DNA from: Nostocoides sp. F2B08 | GTDB lineage: Bacteria; Actinomycetota; Actinomycetes; Actinomycetales; Dermatophilaceae | Direction: 5' to 3' | Assembly: GCF_009184895.1 (NCBI RefSeq) | Contig: NZ_WESE01000004.1 | Coordinates: forward strand, 372,001-436,000 | DNA: 64,000 nt | Part shown: piece after piece, positions 1 to 6,934 of the stretch | How the letters are laid out: each line of letters starts with the position of its first letter | Numbering within the stretch: position 1 is the first letter of the stretch | Position numbers and translations under genes: made by a program | Notes under the pieces: generated by a model | Told to the model about the DNA's origin: nothing | Databases searched by the model: none | Seen by the model: only the letters and a program-made list of their open reading frames with translations

Positions 1-1176
1 CGCCTGACGCCGGGCGAGCGGGAGGGCGTAGGTGAACGCGTCGACGGGCAGTGGCCGGGTCGCCGCCTCCTCGACCGGGAGCTCGGGGTCGAGGTAGGTG
101 TCCATCCAGGCTCGGCTCGCATCCTCGTCGTCGGCGGCCGTCGTCGACACGCCGTCGTGGCCGCCGTCCGTCCACCGGATCGCGAGTGGCGCGCCGGTCT
201 CGGCGATGAGGCGGGCGTTGGCGTCGGACTGGTCGAGCCCGAAGAGCGAGTCGTTCATGCCCTGGATGAGCAGCGTCGGCGGCATGCGATCGCCGATCAC
301 CTCGGCGGGAGAGTTGGCGCGCAGCCGCTCGAGCAGCTCCGGTGTCGGCTCGCCGGTCTCTGCGGCCTGGGTGAGCCCTTCGCAGAGCTCGGCCTCGAAC
401 CGCCCGCACAGCGGGTCGCCGCCCTCGACCGGTCCCCCTGCGAGCGCGGTGCCGAAGAACCGCGAACCCCAGAGCTGCTTGAAGACCCCCGGGATGTCGG
501 TCGGCTCGAGCGCGGCGGGGGTGGGTCCGGCTGCGGCGGCGGTCGCGCTCTGGGTGAACAGTGACTGGGCGAGGTCGTTCCACGTGATGAGGGCGACGGT
601 GGCGTCGATCCGCTCGTCGAGCGCGCTGCCCATGAGGGCGGCGGCCCCACCGTAGGACCCGCCTGCGATCCCCACCCGCGGGTCGCCCGCCGTGTCGAGG
701 ACGACGTCGTCGCGCTCGGCGAGGTGGTCGACGAGGGTGGATACGTCGGCGACCTCGAGGCCCGGGTCCATGAGGTGGATCCGGCCGCCGGAGTCCCCGA
801 ATCCCCGCGCGGTGTAGGCCAGCACGACGTACCCGGACCCGGCATACTCCTGGGCCTGGGTGCGCAGGCTCTCCTTGGAGCCGCCGAACCCGTGGGCCAG
901 GATGAGCGCGGGGTGCGGTCCGTCGGAGTTGTGCGGGAGGTAGAGGTCGGTGTCCAGCTCGACGGGGGTGCCGTCCGGCTCCGCAACGGTGGGTATGCGC
1001 TCGGTCACCGGTTCGATGTCCGGCACCGTGGTCTCGTCGGCCGGGGTCGACGTGACCGGTGCGAAGTCCTCCGGCGAGGGCTCGGCGGAGGCGAGCGGCG
1101 CATACGAGAGGAGCAGGGCCAGCGCGGAGATCGCCGCAGCCCACAGGGCCCGTCGGGGATGGCGGGCGCGGGACAT
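1..1176 (-). CDS. Secreted S15/CocE-type alpha/beta hydrolase, 3' end off the left edge
   Basis: A secreted serine hydrolase resembling the peptidase S15 / CocE-NonD acyl esterase group. The start is ATG at 1176, preceded by a purine-rich GAGGATTGAGGG stretch. Residues 1-31 form a signal peptide (arginine-rich start, hydrophobic core, cleavage near SYAPLASA). The oxyanion-loop motif AHGFGGS comes next, then the nucleophile elbow GGSYGG with Ser at about residue 171. A candidate acid lies in GMNDSLFG (about 307) and the base in DGGHDG (about 338), so the triad looks complete. The C terminus is cut by the window edge. The substrate cannot be told from sequence. It lies upstream of and divergent from tRNA-Leu and has no partner gene in view. 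Confidence 0.85.
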   Translation of the reverse strand, partial: MSRARHPRRALWAAAISALALLLSYAPLASAEPSPEDFAPVTSTPADETTVPDIEPVTERIPTVAEPDGTPVELDTDLYLPHNSDGPHPALILAHGFGGSKESLRTQAQEYAGSGYVVLAYTARGFGDSGGRIHLMDPGLEVADVSTLVDHLAERDDVVLDTAGDPRVGIAGGSYGGAAALMGSALDERIDATVALITWNDLAQSLFTQSATAAAAGPTPAALEPTDIPGVFKQLWGSRFFGTALAGGPVEGGDPLCGRFEAELCEGLTQAAETGEPTPELLERLRANSPAEVIGDRMPPTLLIQGMNDSLFGLDQSDANARLIAETGAPLAIRWTDGGHDGVSTTAADDEDASRAWMDTYLDPELPVEEAATRPLPVDAFTYALPLARRQA

Positions 1177-1336
1177 GCCCTCAATCCTCGCCCACTGCGC
1201 GCTGGCTCCGTGCGCCGACCGGAATCCGGCGGTGGCAGGGTGACGCAGAGAACATCCGGCGTTTGGTGCTCCCGGCCGGCGTGAGGCACACTAGGGACGC
1301 TTCCGGGACACCCCTGCATCGTTCCGGAGGCACCAC

Positions 1337-1419
1337 GCGCAAGTGGCGGAACGGCAGACGCGCTGTCTTCAGGTGGCAGTGTCCTTATGGGCGTGGGGGT
1401 TCAAATCCCCCCTTGCGCA
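1337..1419 (+). tRNA. tRNA-Leu (anticodon CAG)
   Basis: An 83-nt class II tRNA. The acceptor stem GCGCAAG (1337-1343) pairs with CTTGCGC (1412-1418), with discriminator A at 1419. The anticodon arm ctgtc-ttCAGgt-ggcag reads CAG, decoding CUG leucine codons. A long variable arm and a T arm with GGTTCAAAT are present. CCA is not encoded. No integrase or att duplication is seen beside it. Confidence 0.95.
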
Positions 1420-1427
1420 CTCGCTCC

Positions 1428-1458
1428 GAACGCGCCGACCCCGAGGGTCGGCGCGTTC
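1428..1458 (+). terminator. Hairpin terminator after tRNA-Leu
   Basis: A perfect 13-bp inverted repeat, GAACGCGCCGACC with its complement, around a 5-nt loop, starting 9 nt after the tRNA 3' end. It has no T-run, as is usual in GC-rich actinobacteria. It could also serve the convergent marR gene. Confidence 0.7.
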
Positions 1459-1476
1459 TGCGTTGCAGGTCGGGCC

Positions 1477-1941
1477 TCAGCCTCCCGCGGAGACCAGATC
1501 ACGGAGCAGCCGGTTGAGCAACCCGACGGTCTGGCGCTGTTCGTCCTCGGTCAGCGCCGCCATCCACTCGGCCACGATCGCGTGGTCGCCGAGATCACGG
1601 GTCTCGAAGACCTCGCCGACCCGCGGCGTCGCAGTCAGCCGTCGGACGCGACCGTCCGCGGCGTCGGCGACGACCTCGAGCATCCCCTTGCGCTCCAGCA
1701 CCGCGACGATCTGTCGCACGTTCTGGTGTGACGTGCCGAGAGAGCGGGCGGCGTCGCCCAGCGTCGGCGGGTCGGCGCTGTGCGCGACGAACGTCAGGAC
1801 GCCCGCTTGCTGCGTGGTCAGGTCGACCGCGGCGAGCCGCTGGTCCATTCGGGTGCGCAGGTGGGTCGCGAGGGTCAGGACGAGGCGGAAGAGCTGCACT
1901 GCGGGCTCCGAGCCGAGAGAGGGGTTGACCGATGACGTCAT
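1477..1941 (-). CDS. MarR family transcriptional regulator
   Basis: A 154-residue winged-helix repressor of normal MarR length. The DNA-binding core runs from LTTQQAGVLTFVAHS through the recognition segment GTSHQNVRQIVAVLERKG to the wing (VADAADGRVRRL), with dimerisation helices at both ends. It is divergent from the glycosyltransferase at 1979. A perfect palindrome overlaps its own start codon, so it probably represses itself and the glycosyltransferase together. The effector is unknown; by analogy with MarR/MGT pairs it may sense the aglycone that the neighbour modifies (inference). Confidence 0.9.
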   Translation of the reverse strand: MTSSVNPSLGSEPAVQLFRLVLTLATHLRTRMDQRLAAVDLTTQQAGVLTFVAHSADPPTLGDAARSLGTSHQNVRQIVAVLERKGMLEVVADAADGRVRRLTATPRVGEVFETRDLGDHAIVAEWMAALTEDEQRQTVGLLNRLLRDLVSAGG

Positions 1942-1958
1942 AGGTAATATCTTACCTA
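1941..1958. promoter_or_regulatory. MarR operator palindrome in the divergent promoter
   Basis: TAGGTAA-tatc-TTACCTA is an exact inverted repeat of 7+4+7 nt in an otherwise GC-rich stretch. It touches the marR start codon and ends 20 nt before the glycosyltransferase ATG. Its position and AT-richness fit a shared operator/-10 region. Confidence 0.75.
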
Positions 1959-1978
1959 AATCCTGAGGAGGTGTCGCG

Positions 1979-3283
1979 ATGATCCTGTTCCTGCCGAACT
2001 GTTCCTTCCTCTCCGAGGTCTCGCGGGCTCTGGAGATCGCGGCGGCGTTGCGCGCTCGCGGTGTCGAGGTGGCGTTCGGGAGTCGCGGCGGCAGATACGG
2101 TCACCTCATCGAGTCCGCGGGCCTGAGCGTCGCTCCCCTCGAGCCGGCGGTCACGCCGCAGACCGAGGCGGACTTCCTCGCCGCGATCCTCTCCATGGGC
2201 CCCCGCTCCAGTCGCGACTTCTATCGCGACGACGAGCTCCGCGCGGCCGTGGACGCCGAGGTCGACCTGATCCGGCGGGTCGGTGCGGATCTCGTCGTCA
2301 CGGGCTTCACCTTGTCGGCCTACCTGTCCACCCGGCTGGCCGGGGTGCCGTTGGCGACCGACCACGGCGGGTCCTTCGTTCCTCCGGTGCTGGCGCACAT
2401 GCTCTGCCCGGTCGCCGTGAACCCGCCGGACCCGAGCCTCGCGAAGCTCCCGCACCGGGTCCAGCGCTGGATGGCCAACCGCGCGCCGGGCTTCATCCAC
2501 GGGCCGGTGGACCAGCTCAACCGACACGCGCGGGAGCGCGGAGTCGAGCCCCTGCCGAGCATGCTCGGGCTGCTCTGCGGCGACCTCACGCTCGTCACCG
2601 AACTCCCCGATGTCCTGGGACTCGCGGCCGACGACCTCGAGTCATGGCGACCCCGGTGGCCGCTGCGGGTTCGCAGGGGCACGACGTTCCGCTACACGGG
2701 ACCGCTCTACGCGCGGCTCGACCTGCCCGTCCCACAGGACGTCGAGGCCTTCCTGCAGACCGACGCACCCGTTGTCTATGTCGCGCTGACGTCGGTGAGC
2801 GAAGCCCTCCTGCGGCGCGTCGTGGCGAGCGCTCAGCGCACGGGCCACCGTGTCCTCGTCGCGGGCGGGGAGGGGCTCGTGGACGACCTCGCCGACGACC
2901 GCACGCTCGTGACCGGCACCCTGCCCAGTCACGAGGTGATGCCGCGGGTGGCGGCGGCGGTGATCATGGGGGGCCAGGGCAGCACCCAGACGGCGATGGC
3001 ATCGGGCACGCCGTTCGTCGGGCTTCCGTACCACGGCGAGCAGGAGCTGAACATCGCCGTCGCGGAGCGACTCGGGGCGGCGGTGCGGATGTCTCCGGAG
3101 GCGGCGGGCTCGACGGAGCTCACCGAGGCGATCGCCCGGCTGGCCTCCGATCCTGCCTTCGCAGTCGCCGCGAGTGAGGTCTCGAGACGGTATGCGGGGG
3201 TCGACGGCGGCGCGCTGGCCGCCGACGCCATCGTCGACTACCTGAGCACCGGGCGCCCCCATCGGTCACCTGTGAGCGCCTGA
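1979..3283 (+). CDS. GT1-family glycosyltransferase (macrolide glycosyltransferase-like)
   Basis: A 434-residue GT-B fold protein of the UDP-glycosyltransferase/MGT type. The N-terminal acceptor domain opens with ILFLPNCSFLSEVSRALEIAAAL. The C-terminal donor domain carries VYVALTSVSE, a GTLPSHEVMPRVAAAVIMGGQGS block (the family's donor-binding region) and FVGLPYHGEQELNIAVAERLG. Known relatives glycosylate small hydrophobic molecules, often inactivating drugs or secondary metabolites. A strong ribosome site (TGAGGAGGTG) precedes the ATG. It is controlled by the divergent MarR gene through the palindrome at 1941-1958. Acceptor and sugar donor are not predictable. Confidence 0.85.
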   Translation: MILFLPNCSFLSEVSRALEIAAALRARGVEVAFGSRGGRYGHLIESAGLSVAPLEPAVTPQTEADFLAAILSMGPRSSRDFYRDDELRAAVDAEVDLIRRVGADLVVTGFTLSAYLSTRLAGVPLATDHGGSFVPPVLAHMLCPVAVNPPDPSLAKLPHRVQRWMANRAPGFIHGPVDQLNRHARERGVEPLPSMLGLLCGDLTLVTELPDVLGLAADDLESWRPRWPLRVRRGTTFRYTGPLYARLDLPVPQDVEAFLQTDAPVVYVALTSVSEALLRRVVASAQRTGHRVLVAGGEGLVDDLADDRTLVTGTLPSHEVMPRVAAAVIMGGQGSTQTAMASGTPFVGLPYHGEQELNIAVAERLGAAVRMSPEAAGSTELTEAIARLASDPAFAVAASEVSRRYAGVDGGALAADAIVDYLSTGRPHRSPVSA

Positions 3284-3371
3284 AGGTCCTGGCCTTCGAA
3301 CGCCACACCCGAGCGGAGGGGCAACTCCACCATCTCCAAGGGCCAGCCACCGCCCACGTATCCTCGCGGGT

Positions 3372-4034
3372 ATGAGTCTGGACGACCCGGCCCGCCCGCT
3401 CGAGGACGCCGACCGCCGAGCCGCGATCTCGAGGCTGCGGCGTGCCGCCGAGGACGGCCGGCTCGATCCGCACGACCTCGACGAGCGGGTGGCGCGCGTG
3501 AACCGGGCCCGGCTCGTCGGCGAGCTGAACCAGGCCTTCGCGGGGATTCCGCCCGAGCCGAACCGAAGCCCGACCGTCTGGCCGACCGGCCAGGCCGCGC
3601 ACCCGCCGACCGGTCCCGTCGTCCAGACGCCGTCGCTTCCAGTGCCCGCGGGGTACAGCCCCGACGACCGGCTGTCACTCTCGGCGGCGATGTCGGACGA
3701 GAAGCGCCGCGGGCGGTGGACGCTGCCGCCGTACATCCGCGCCCACGCCGGGCTCTCGAACGTCAAGCTCGACTGTCGCCACGCCGAGGCCGCGGCCCCG
3801 GTCATCGACGTCGAGGTGGGCATCGGGCTGGGCAACGTCGTGCTCGTGCTGCCCCCGGGGTGGGCAGTCAACGCCGATCGCCTCGGCAAGGGCATCGGCA
3901 CGGTCAAGCTGCGCGTTCCGAACGTCGCGGCCCCCGGCTGCCCGACGATCGTGCTGCACGGCCAGCTCGGGGCCGGGACCCTCGTGGCGCGCGAGGAGAA
4001 CTGGGTCGAGCGGCGCTTCCGCAAGGGCGGCTGA
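3372..4034 (+). CDS. DUF1707 protein with C-terminal LiaF-like domain
   Basis: A 220-residue protein. Residues 1-55 match the actinobacterial DUF1707 pattern (RRAAISRLRRAAEDGRLDPHDLDERVARV), a short helical domain at the N terminus of many membrane-associated proteins. A proline-rich linker follows, then a beta-rich segment (LSNVKLDC, VIDVEVGIGLGNVVLVLPPGW, IGTVKLRVP) similar to the repetitive strands of DUF2154/LiaF-type domains. No membrane helix is apparent. It stands alone, convergent with the aldolase gene, with the large inverted repeat between them. Function unknown; a role in envelope stress sensing would be a guess. Confidence 0.75.
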   Translation: MSLDDPARPLEDADRRAAISRLRRAAEDGRLDPHDLDERVARVNRARLVGELNQAFAGIPPEPNRSPTVWPTGQAAHPPTGPVVQTPSLPVPAGYSPDDRLSLSAAMSDEKRRGRWTLPPYIRAHAGLSNVKLDCRHAEAAAPVIDVEVGIGLGNVVLVLPPGWAVNADRLGKGIGTVKLRVPNVAAPGCPTIVLHGQLGAGTLVAREENWVERRFRKGG

Positions 4035-4111
4035 GCCGGTCCGGTAGGGTCCGGCAGTCCCGGCGGCTCGTGGGGTGTCGCTCTCGTTCTCGTTGTCGTT
4101 CTGCGAGAGCC

Positions 4112-4175
4112 GGTTGTGTCGTGGAGACACGCTGATACACCGGGCCGGCCATCGGCGTGTCTCCATGACACAACC
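4112..4175. repeat. Large intergenic inverted repeat between convergent genes
   Basis: Arms 4112-4132 and 4155-4175 are 21 nt long and complementary except at one position, which would be a G-U pair in RNA. The spacer is 22 nt. It sits between the convergent DUF1707 and aldolase genes, so a bidirectional terminator is the simplest reading. The long loop and length also suit a REP-like dispersed palindrome. Confidence 0.65.
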
Positions 4176-4199
4176 TGGCGCAGACGGGCAATCCAGGCC

Positions 4200-5084
4200 T
4201 CAGGTCGCCGAGGCCTCGGCGATGCTCCTGATCGACGCGTCGAGCATGGCGTCGAACTCCTCGTCCGACTGCTGTGCGCTCAGCCCCTCGGTCAGTGCCC
4301 GCGAGAAGCTCGCCACGACACCGTGGTTGCGCGCCAGCCGGGCGTTGGCCTCCTCGCGGCTGTAGCCGCCGGAGAGGAACACCACCCGCACGACGTTCGG
4401 GTGCGCGACGAGGTCCGCGTAGAAGTCGTCCTCCTCGGGAGGGGTGAGCTTGAACATCACGAGGTCGTCCGGACCCAGGGTGTCCAGGCCCGCGTGCAAG
4501 GCCTCCTTGAGCTCGACCTCGGCCTCGCGCTTCTGCGGGCTGTGGATGTCGATCTCCGGCTCGATGATCGGCACGAGGCCGGAGGCGATGATCCGCCGGG
4601 CCACCTCGAACTGCTGGGCCGCCACCGCGGCGACTCCCGCCCCCGGCAGCAGGATCACCGAGCGCATCTTCGTGCCGAAGATGTGCTTGTCCACCGCGCG
4701 GGCGAGTAGGGCGTCGAGGTCGGGCATCGGCTTCATCAGCCGGGCGCCGTGCTCCTCGTCCTGGAGTCCCTTGTCCACCTTGAGGATCGGCACGATGCCC
4801 TTGACGTCCCAGAGGTAGTCGGCGGTCGGACGCCCCTCGACCTCGCGGTCCATCGTCATCTCGAAGAGGATCGCCGCGAGGATCCGCTCACTCGTGAAGA
4901 CCGGAGACGTCATGATCCGCGTGCGCATCTCGTGCACGAGGTCGAACATCTCCGCCTCGGAGGCCCACGAGTCCTCGGGAACCCCGTAGAGCCGCAGCGC
5001 CTTGGGGGTGCTGCCGCCGCTCTGGTCGAGGGCCGCGACGAAGCCGGCCCCCCTCCTCATCCGTTCCAGCTGCTCGCTGTTCAT
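4200..5084 (-). CDS. fda: Fructose-bisphosphate aldolase, class I
   Basis: Class I (Schiff-base) fructose-1,6-bisphosphate aldolase, about 295 residues, the usual bacterial length. Family marks seen are [16 protein letters not shown] near the N terminus, [11 protein letters not shown] with the Schiff-base-region lysine, [25 protein letters not shown] and [14 protein letters not shown] (phosphate loop). I chose ATG at 5084 because AGGAG lies 7 nt upstream; an in-frame ATG at 5099 would add five residues but removes that spacing. It acts in cytosolic glycolysis/gluconeogenesis. Single gene, no operon partner. Confidence 0.92.
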   Translation of the reverse strand: MNSEQLERMRRGAGFVAALDQSGGSTPKALRLYGVPEDSWASEAEMFDLVHEMRTRIMTSPVFTSERILAAILFEMTMDREVEGRPTADYLWDVKGIVPILKVDKGLQDEEHGARLMKPMPDLDALLARAVDKHIFGTKMRSVILLPGAGVAAVAAQQFEVARRIIASGLVPIIEPEIDIHSPQKREAEVELKEALHAGLDTLGPDDLVMFKLTPPEEDDFYADLVAHPNVVRVVFLSGGYSREEANARLARNHGVVASFSRALTEGLSAQQSDEEFDAMLDASIRSIAEASAT

Positions 5085-5254
5085 CTCATCACTCCTCATC
5101 TCGAGGCTACGCCTGCCGGGCTACGGGTCGGAGCGCTCGGTGAGGGGATTCACGCAGCTGAGTCCGCATGACCCGATCGTTGGACGCCGGTGGGGATCGG
5201 CGGCGGAGGGGCGCAGCCCGTTGCCCTGTCGGCCGGCCCGGCTACCGTCCTGTC

Positions 5255-5566
5255 ATGGACAGCGCTGTACCCCACAGGTGGGAGGTCGCCGCCACGGTGT
5301 GGCAGTGGCAGGGCGGCAACTGGTTCTTCCTCACGGTCCCGCACGACGTCAGCGACGAGATCGCCGAGGTCACCGAGGGTCGCTCGGGCGGCTTCGGGTC
5401 GGTGCGGGTCGAGGTCACCTGCGGGGCGACGACCTGGTTCACCTCGCTGTTCCCGAGTACGGAGGCGCAGGCCTACGTGCTCCCCCTCAAGAAGGCCGTC
5501 CGCACCTCCGAGGGCCTCGACGCCGGGGAGACCGCCCACGTCGCGCTGCGACTGGTGCACCAGTGA
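5255..5566 (+). CDS. DUF1905 domain protein
   Basis: A 103-residue protein made almost entirely of a DUF1905 small beta-barrel: [21 protein letters not shown], then [18 protein letters not shown] and [10 protein letters not shown], ending VALRLVHQ. This is the usual length of stand-alone family members, so the start is set at ATG 5255. A longer reading from 5168 adds only low-complexity Arg/Gly sequence. Function is not established for the family. The next gene follows after 89 nt in the same direction, so they may be co-transcribed. Confidence 0.8.
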   Translation: MDSAVPHRWEVAATVWQWQGGNWFFLTVPHDVSDEIAEVTEGRSGGFGSVRVEVTCGATTWFTSLFPSTEAQAYVLPLKKAVRTSEGLDAGETAHVALRLVHQ

Positions 5567-5655
5567 GGGCACGTGAGGACATGGCCGCTGGAGGGCGGGG
5601 CATTGACGCGAGGGCCCGCAGAGGGGACCGTGGACCGATCGACGAAGGAGTCCCG

Positions 5656-6087
5656 ATGAGCGACCACACACCCACCGATCCCGCTCAAGACGACAAGGGT
5701 GCGCTGCCCGGCACCCTCGACCTCGGCGCGTTCTCGGTGTCCCTGGCCGTCGCCGACCTCACGGCGTCGCGCGAGTTCTACGAGCGACTGGGCTTCGTCG
5801 TCACCGGCGGGGGGACGGAGGAGAACTTCCTCATCCTCAAGAACGCCGAGACGACCATCGGCCTGTTCCACGGCATGTTCGACGCCAACATCCTGACCTT
5901 CAGCCCGGGCCTGGCGCCCACGATGGAGCAGCTCGACGAGTTCACCGACGTCCGTCGGATCCAGGAGCATCTCGACCGGGAGGGCGTCGAGCTCACCCAG
6001 CGCGTCGATCCGGAGACGAGCGGCCCGGGGCACATCACCCTGACCGATCCGGACGGCAACCAGATCCTCATCGACCAGTTCTTCTGA
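5656..6087 (+). CDS. VOC family protein (glyoxalase/bleomycin-resistance fold)
   Basis: A 143-residue protein of the vicinal oxygen chelate superfamily, one beta-alpha-beta-beta-beta pair per half. [24 protein letters not shown] is the N-terminal half and [19 protein letters not shown] the C-terminal half, with the terminal Asp/Glu-type metal ligand region. GGAG lies 7 nt upstream of ATG 5656. An ordinary stand-alone member with no known substrate; possibly in one transcript with the DUF1905 gene. Confidence 0.85.
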   Translation: MSDHTPTDPAQDDKGALPGTLDLGAFSVSLAVADLTASREFYERLGFVVTGGGTEENFLILKNAETTIGLFHGMFDANILTFSPGLAPTMEQLDEFTDVRRIQEHLDREGVELTQRVDPETSGPGHITLTDPDGNQILIDQFF

Positions 6088-6113
6088 GGCGCAGGCTCAC
6101 CCGAGGCGCATGG

Positions 6114-6458
6114 TCACTCGCTCGTGAGCTCGGCCTGGATGCGAGCCAGGGTGGAGAGGAACAGTCCCTCGTCGAGCCGCTTGCGTCGCAGCCACCCCGT
6201 GACCTCGGCGTTGCACTTGCTCATGTTGCACGACCCGCACGCGGGCACGACGTTGGCGACCGTGTAGCGACCACCGCGCGAGATCGGGAGGACACAGTCG
6301 CGCTGCAGCGGCCGGTCGGTCGCGCCGCAGTACGCGCATCCGCCCCAGGCCGCGACCAGGGCCGCCCACTGCGCGTCGGTCAGGTCGTTCTCGACCCGAG
6401 CGAGCCGACGACTTCGACGCCGCGCGGCACGTTGGGCGCGGGTGCGGGTGGCTGCCAT
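6114..6458 (-). CDS. Small HNH endonuclease-like protein
   Basis: A 114-residue protein with a basic N terminus and an HNH/zinc-knuckle core: CAYCG and CGSC pairs for zinc, RDCVLPISRGGRYTVANVVPACGSCN, and a C-terminal KCNAEVTGWLRRKRLDE. In the canonical motif the residue after Asp is the catalytic His (DHVxPxSRGG); here it is Cys. I recall the same DCVLPISRGG variant in other actinobacterial proteins, so it is probably a family feature and not a mutation. Start ATG at 6458. DNA cleavage is not assured. Confidence 0.8.
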   Translation of the reverse strand: MAATRTRAQRAARRRSRRLARVENDLTDAQWAALVAAWGGCAYCGATDRPLQRDCVLPISRGGRYTVANVVPACGSCNMSKCNAEVTGWLRRKRLDEGLFLSTLARIQAELTSE

Positions 6459-6506
6459 GAGCCGACGGTAGCGACCGGTTCGTGTGCCGCCGTGGACCCA
6501 CACCGG

Positions 6507-6929
6507 TCAGCGGGTCAGCCGCTCCAGGACGAGGGTCGGGTCGGGGTTGGTCATCGGCTCACTGTCGATCACAACGGTGGGGACGGTTTCGTTGCCGTCG
6601 TTGACACTGCGCACGTATGCGGCGGCCGCCTCGTCCTGCCAGATGTTCACCCACGTGGCCTTCCGTCCCGACCGGCCGAGCCGGCCGCGCAGCCGTGCGC
6701 AGAACACACACCCCGGACGCCAGTAGACGACGACCTGCCGCTCCTCGGCCGGGCGCGCGACGACGTCCTCGTGCCGGGCCGTGCGCCCGCCCTGCAGCGG
6801 GCTGAGCCACCACGCCAGCGCCAGACCGAGCGCTCCGTAGCCGATCGCCGCGATCCAGTCCGAGGTGACCACGGCCTCGACGACCACCGCCGCCGTGACG
6901 GCGAGGATGACGATCCAGAGCCAGCGCAT
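6507..6929 (-). CDS. Membrane-anchored glutaredoxin/mycoredoxin-like protein
   Basis: A 140-residue protein with two N-terminal hydrophobic segments (about residues 3-20 and 27-44) and a C-terminal thioredoxin-fold domain carrying the redox centre WRPGCVFCARLR, a mycoredoxin-type CxxC, followed by TVPTVVI, the cis-Pro loop that binds the thiol substrate. It probably reduces mixed disulfides with mycothiol at the inner membrane face. The start codon ATG (6929) lies within a copy of the dispersed GTATGC motif. It begins 6 nt after the stop of the large fusion gene upstream, so the two are likely one operon. Confidence 0.82.
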   Translation of the reverse strand: MRWLWIVILAVTAAVVVEAVVTSDWIAAIGYGALGLALAWWLSPLQGGRTARHEDVVARPAEERQVVVYWRPGCVFCARLRGRLGRSGRKATWVNIWQDEAAAAYVRSVNDGNETVPTVVIDSEPMTNPDPTLVLERLTR

Positions 6930-6934
6930 ACCGA

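Noticed and set aside
1337-1480. tRNA-associated integration site
   Set aside because: No integrase, no repeated tRNA 3' end and no change in gene type around the tRNA.
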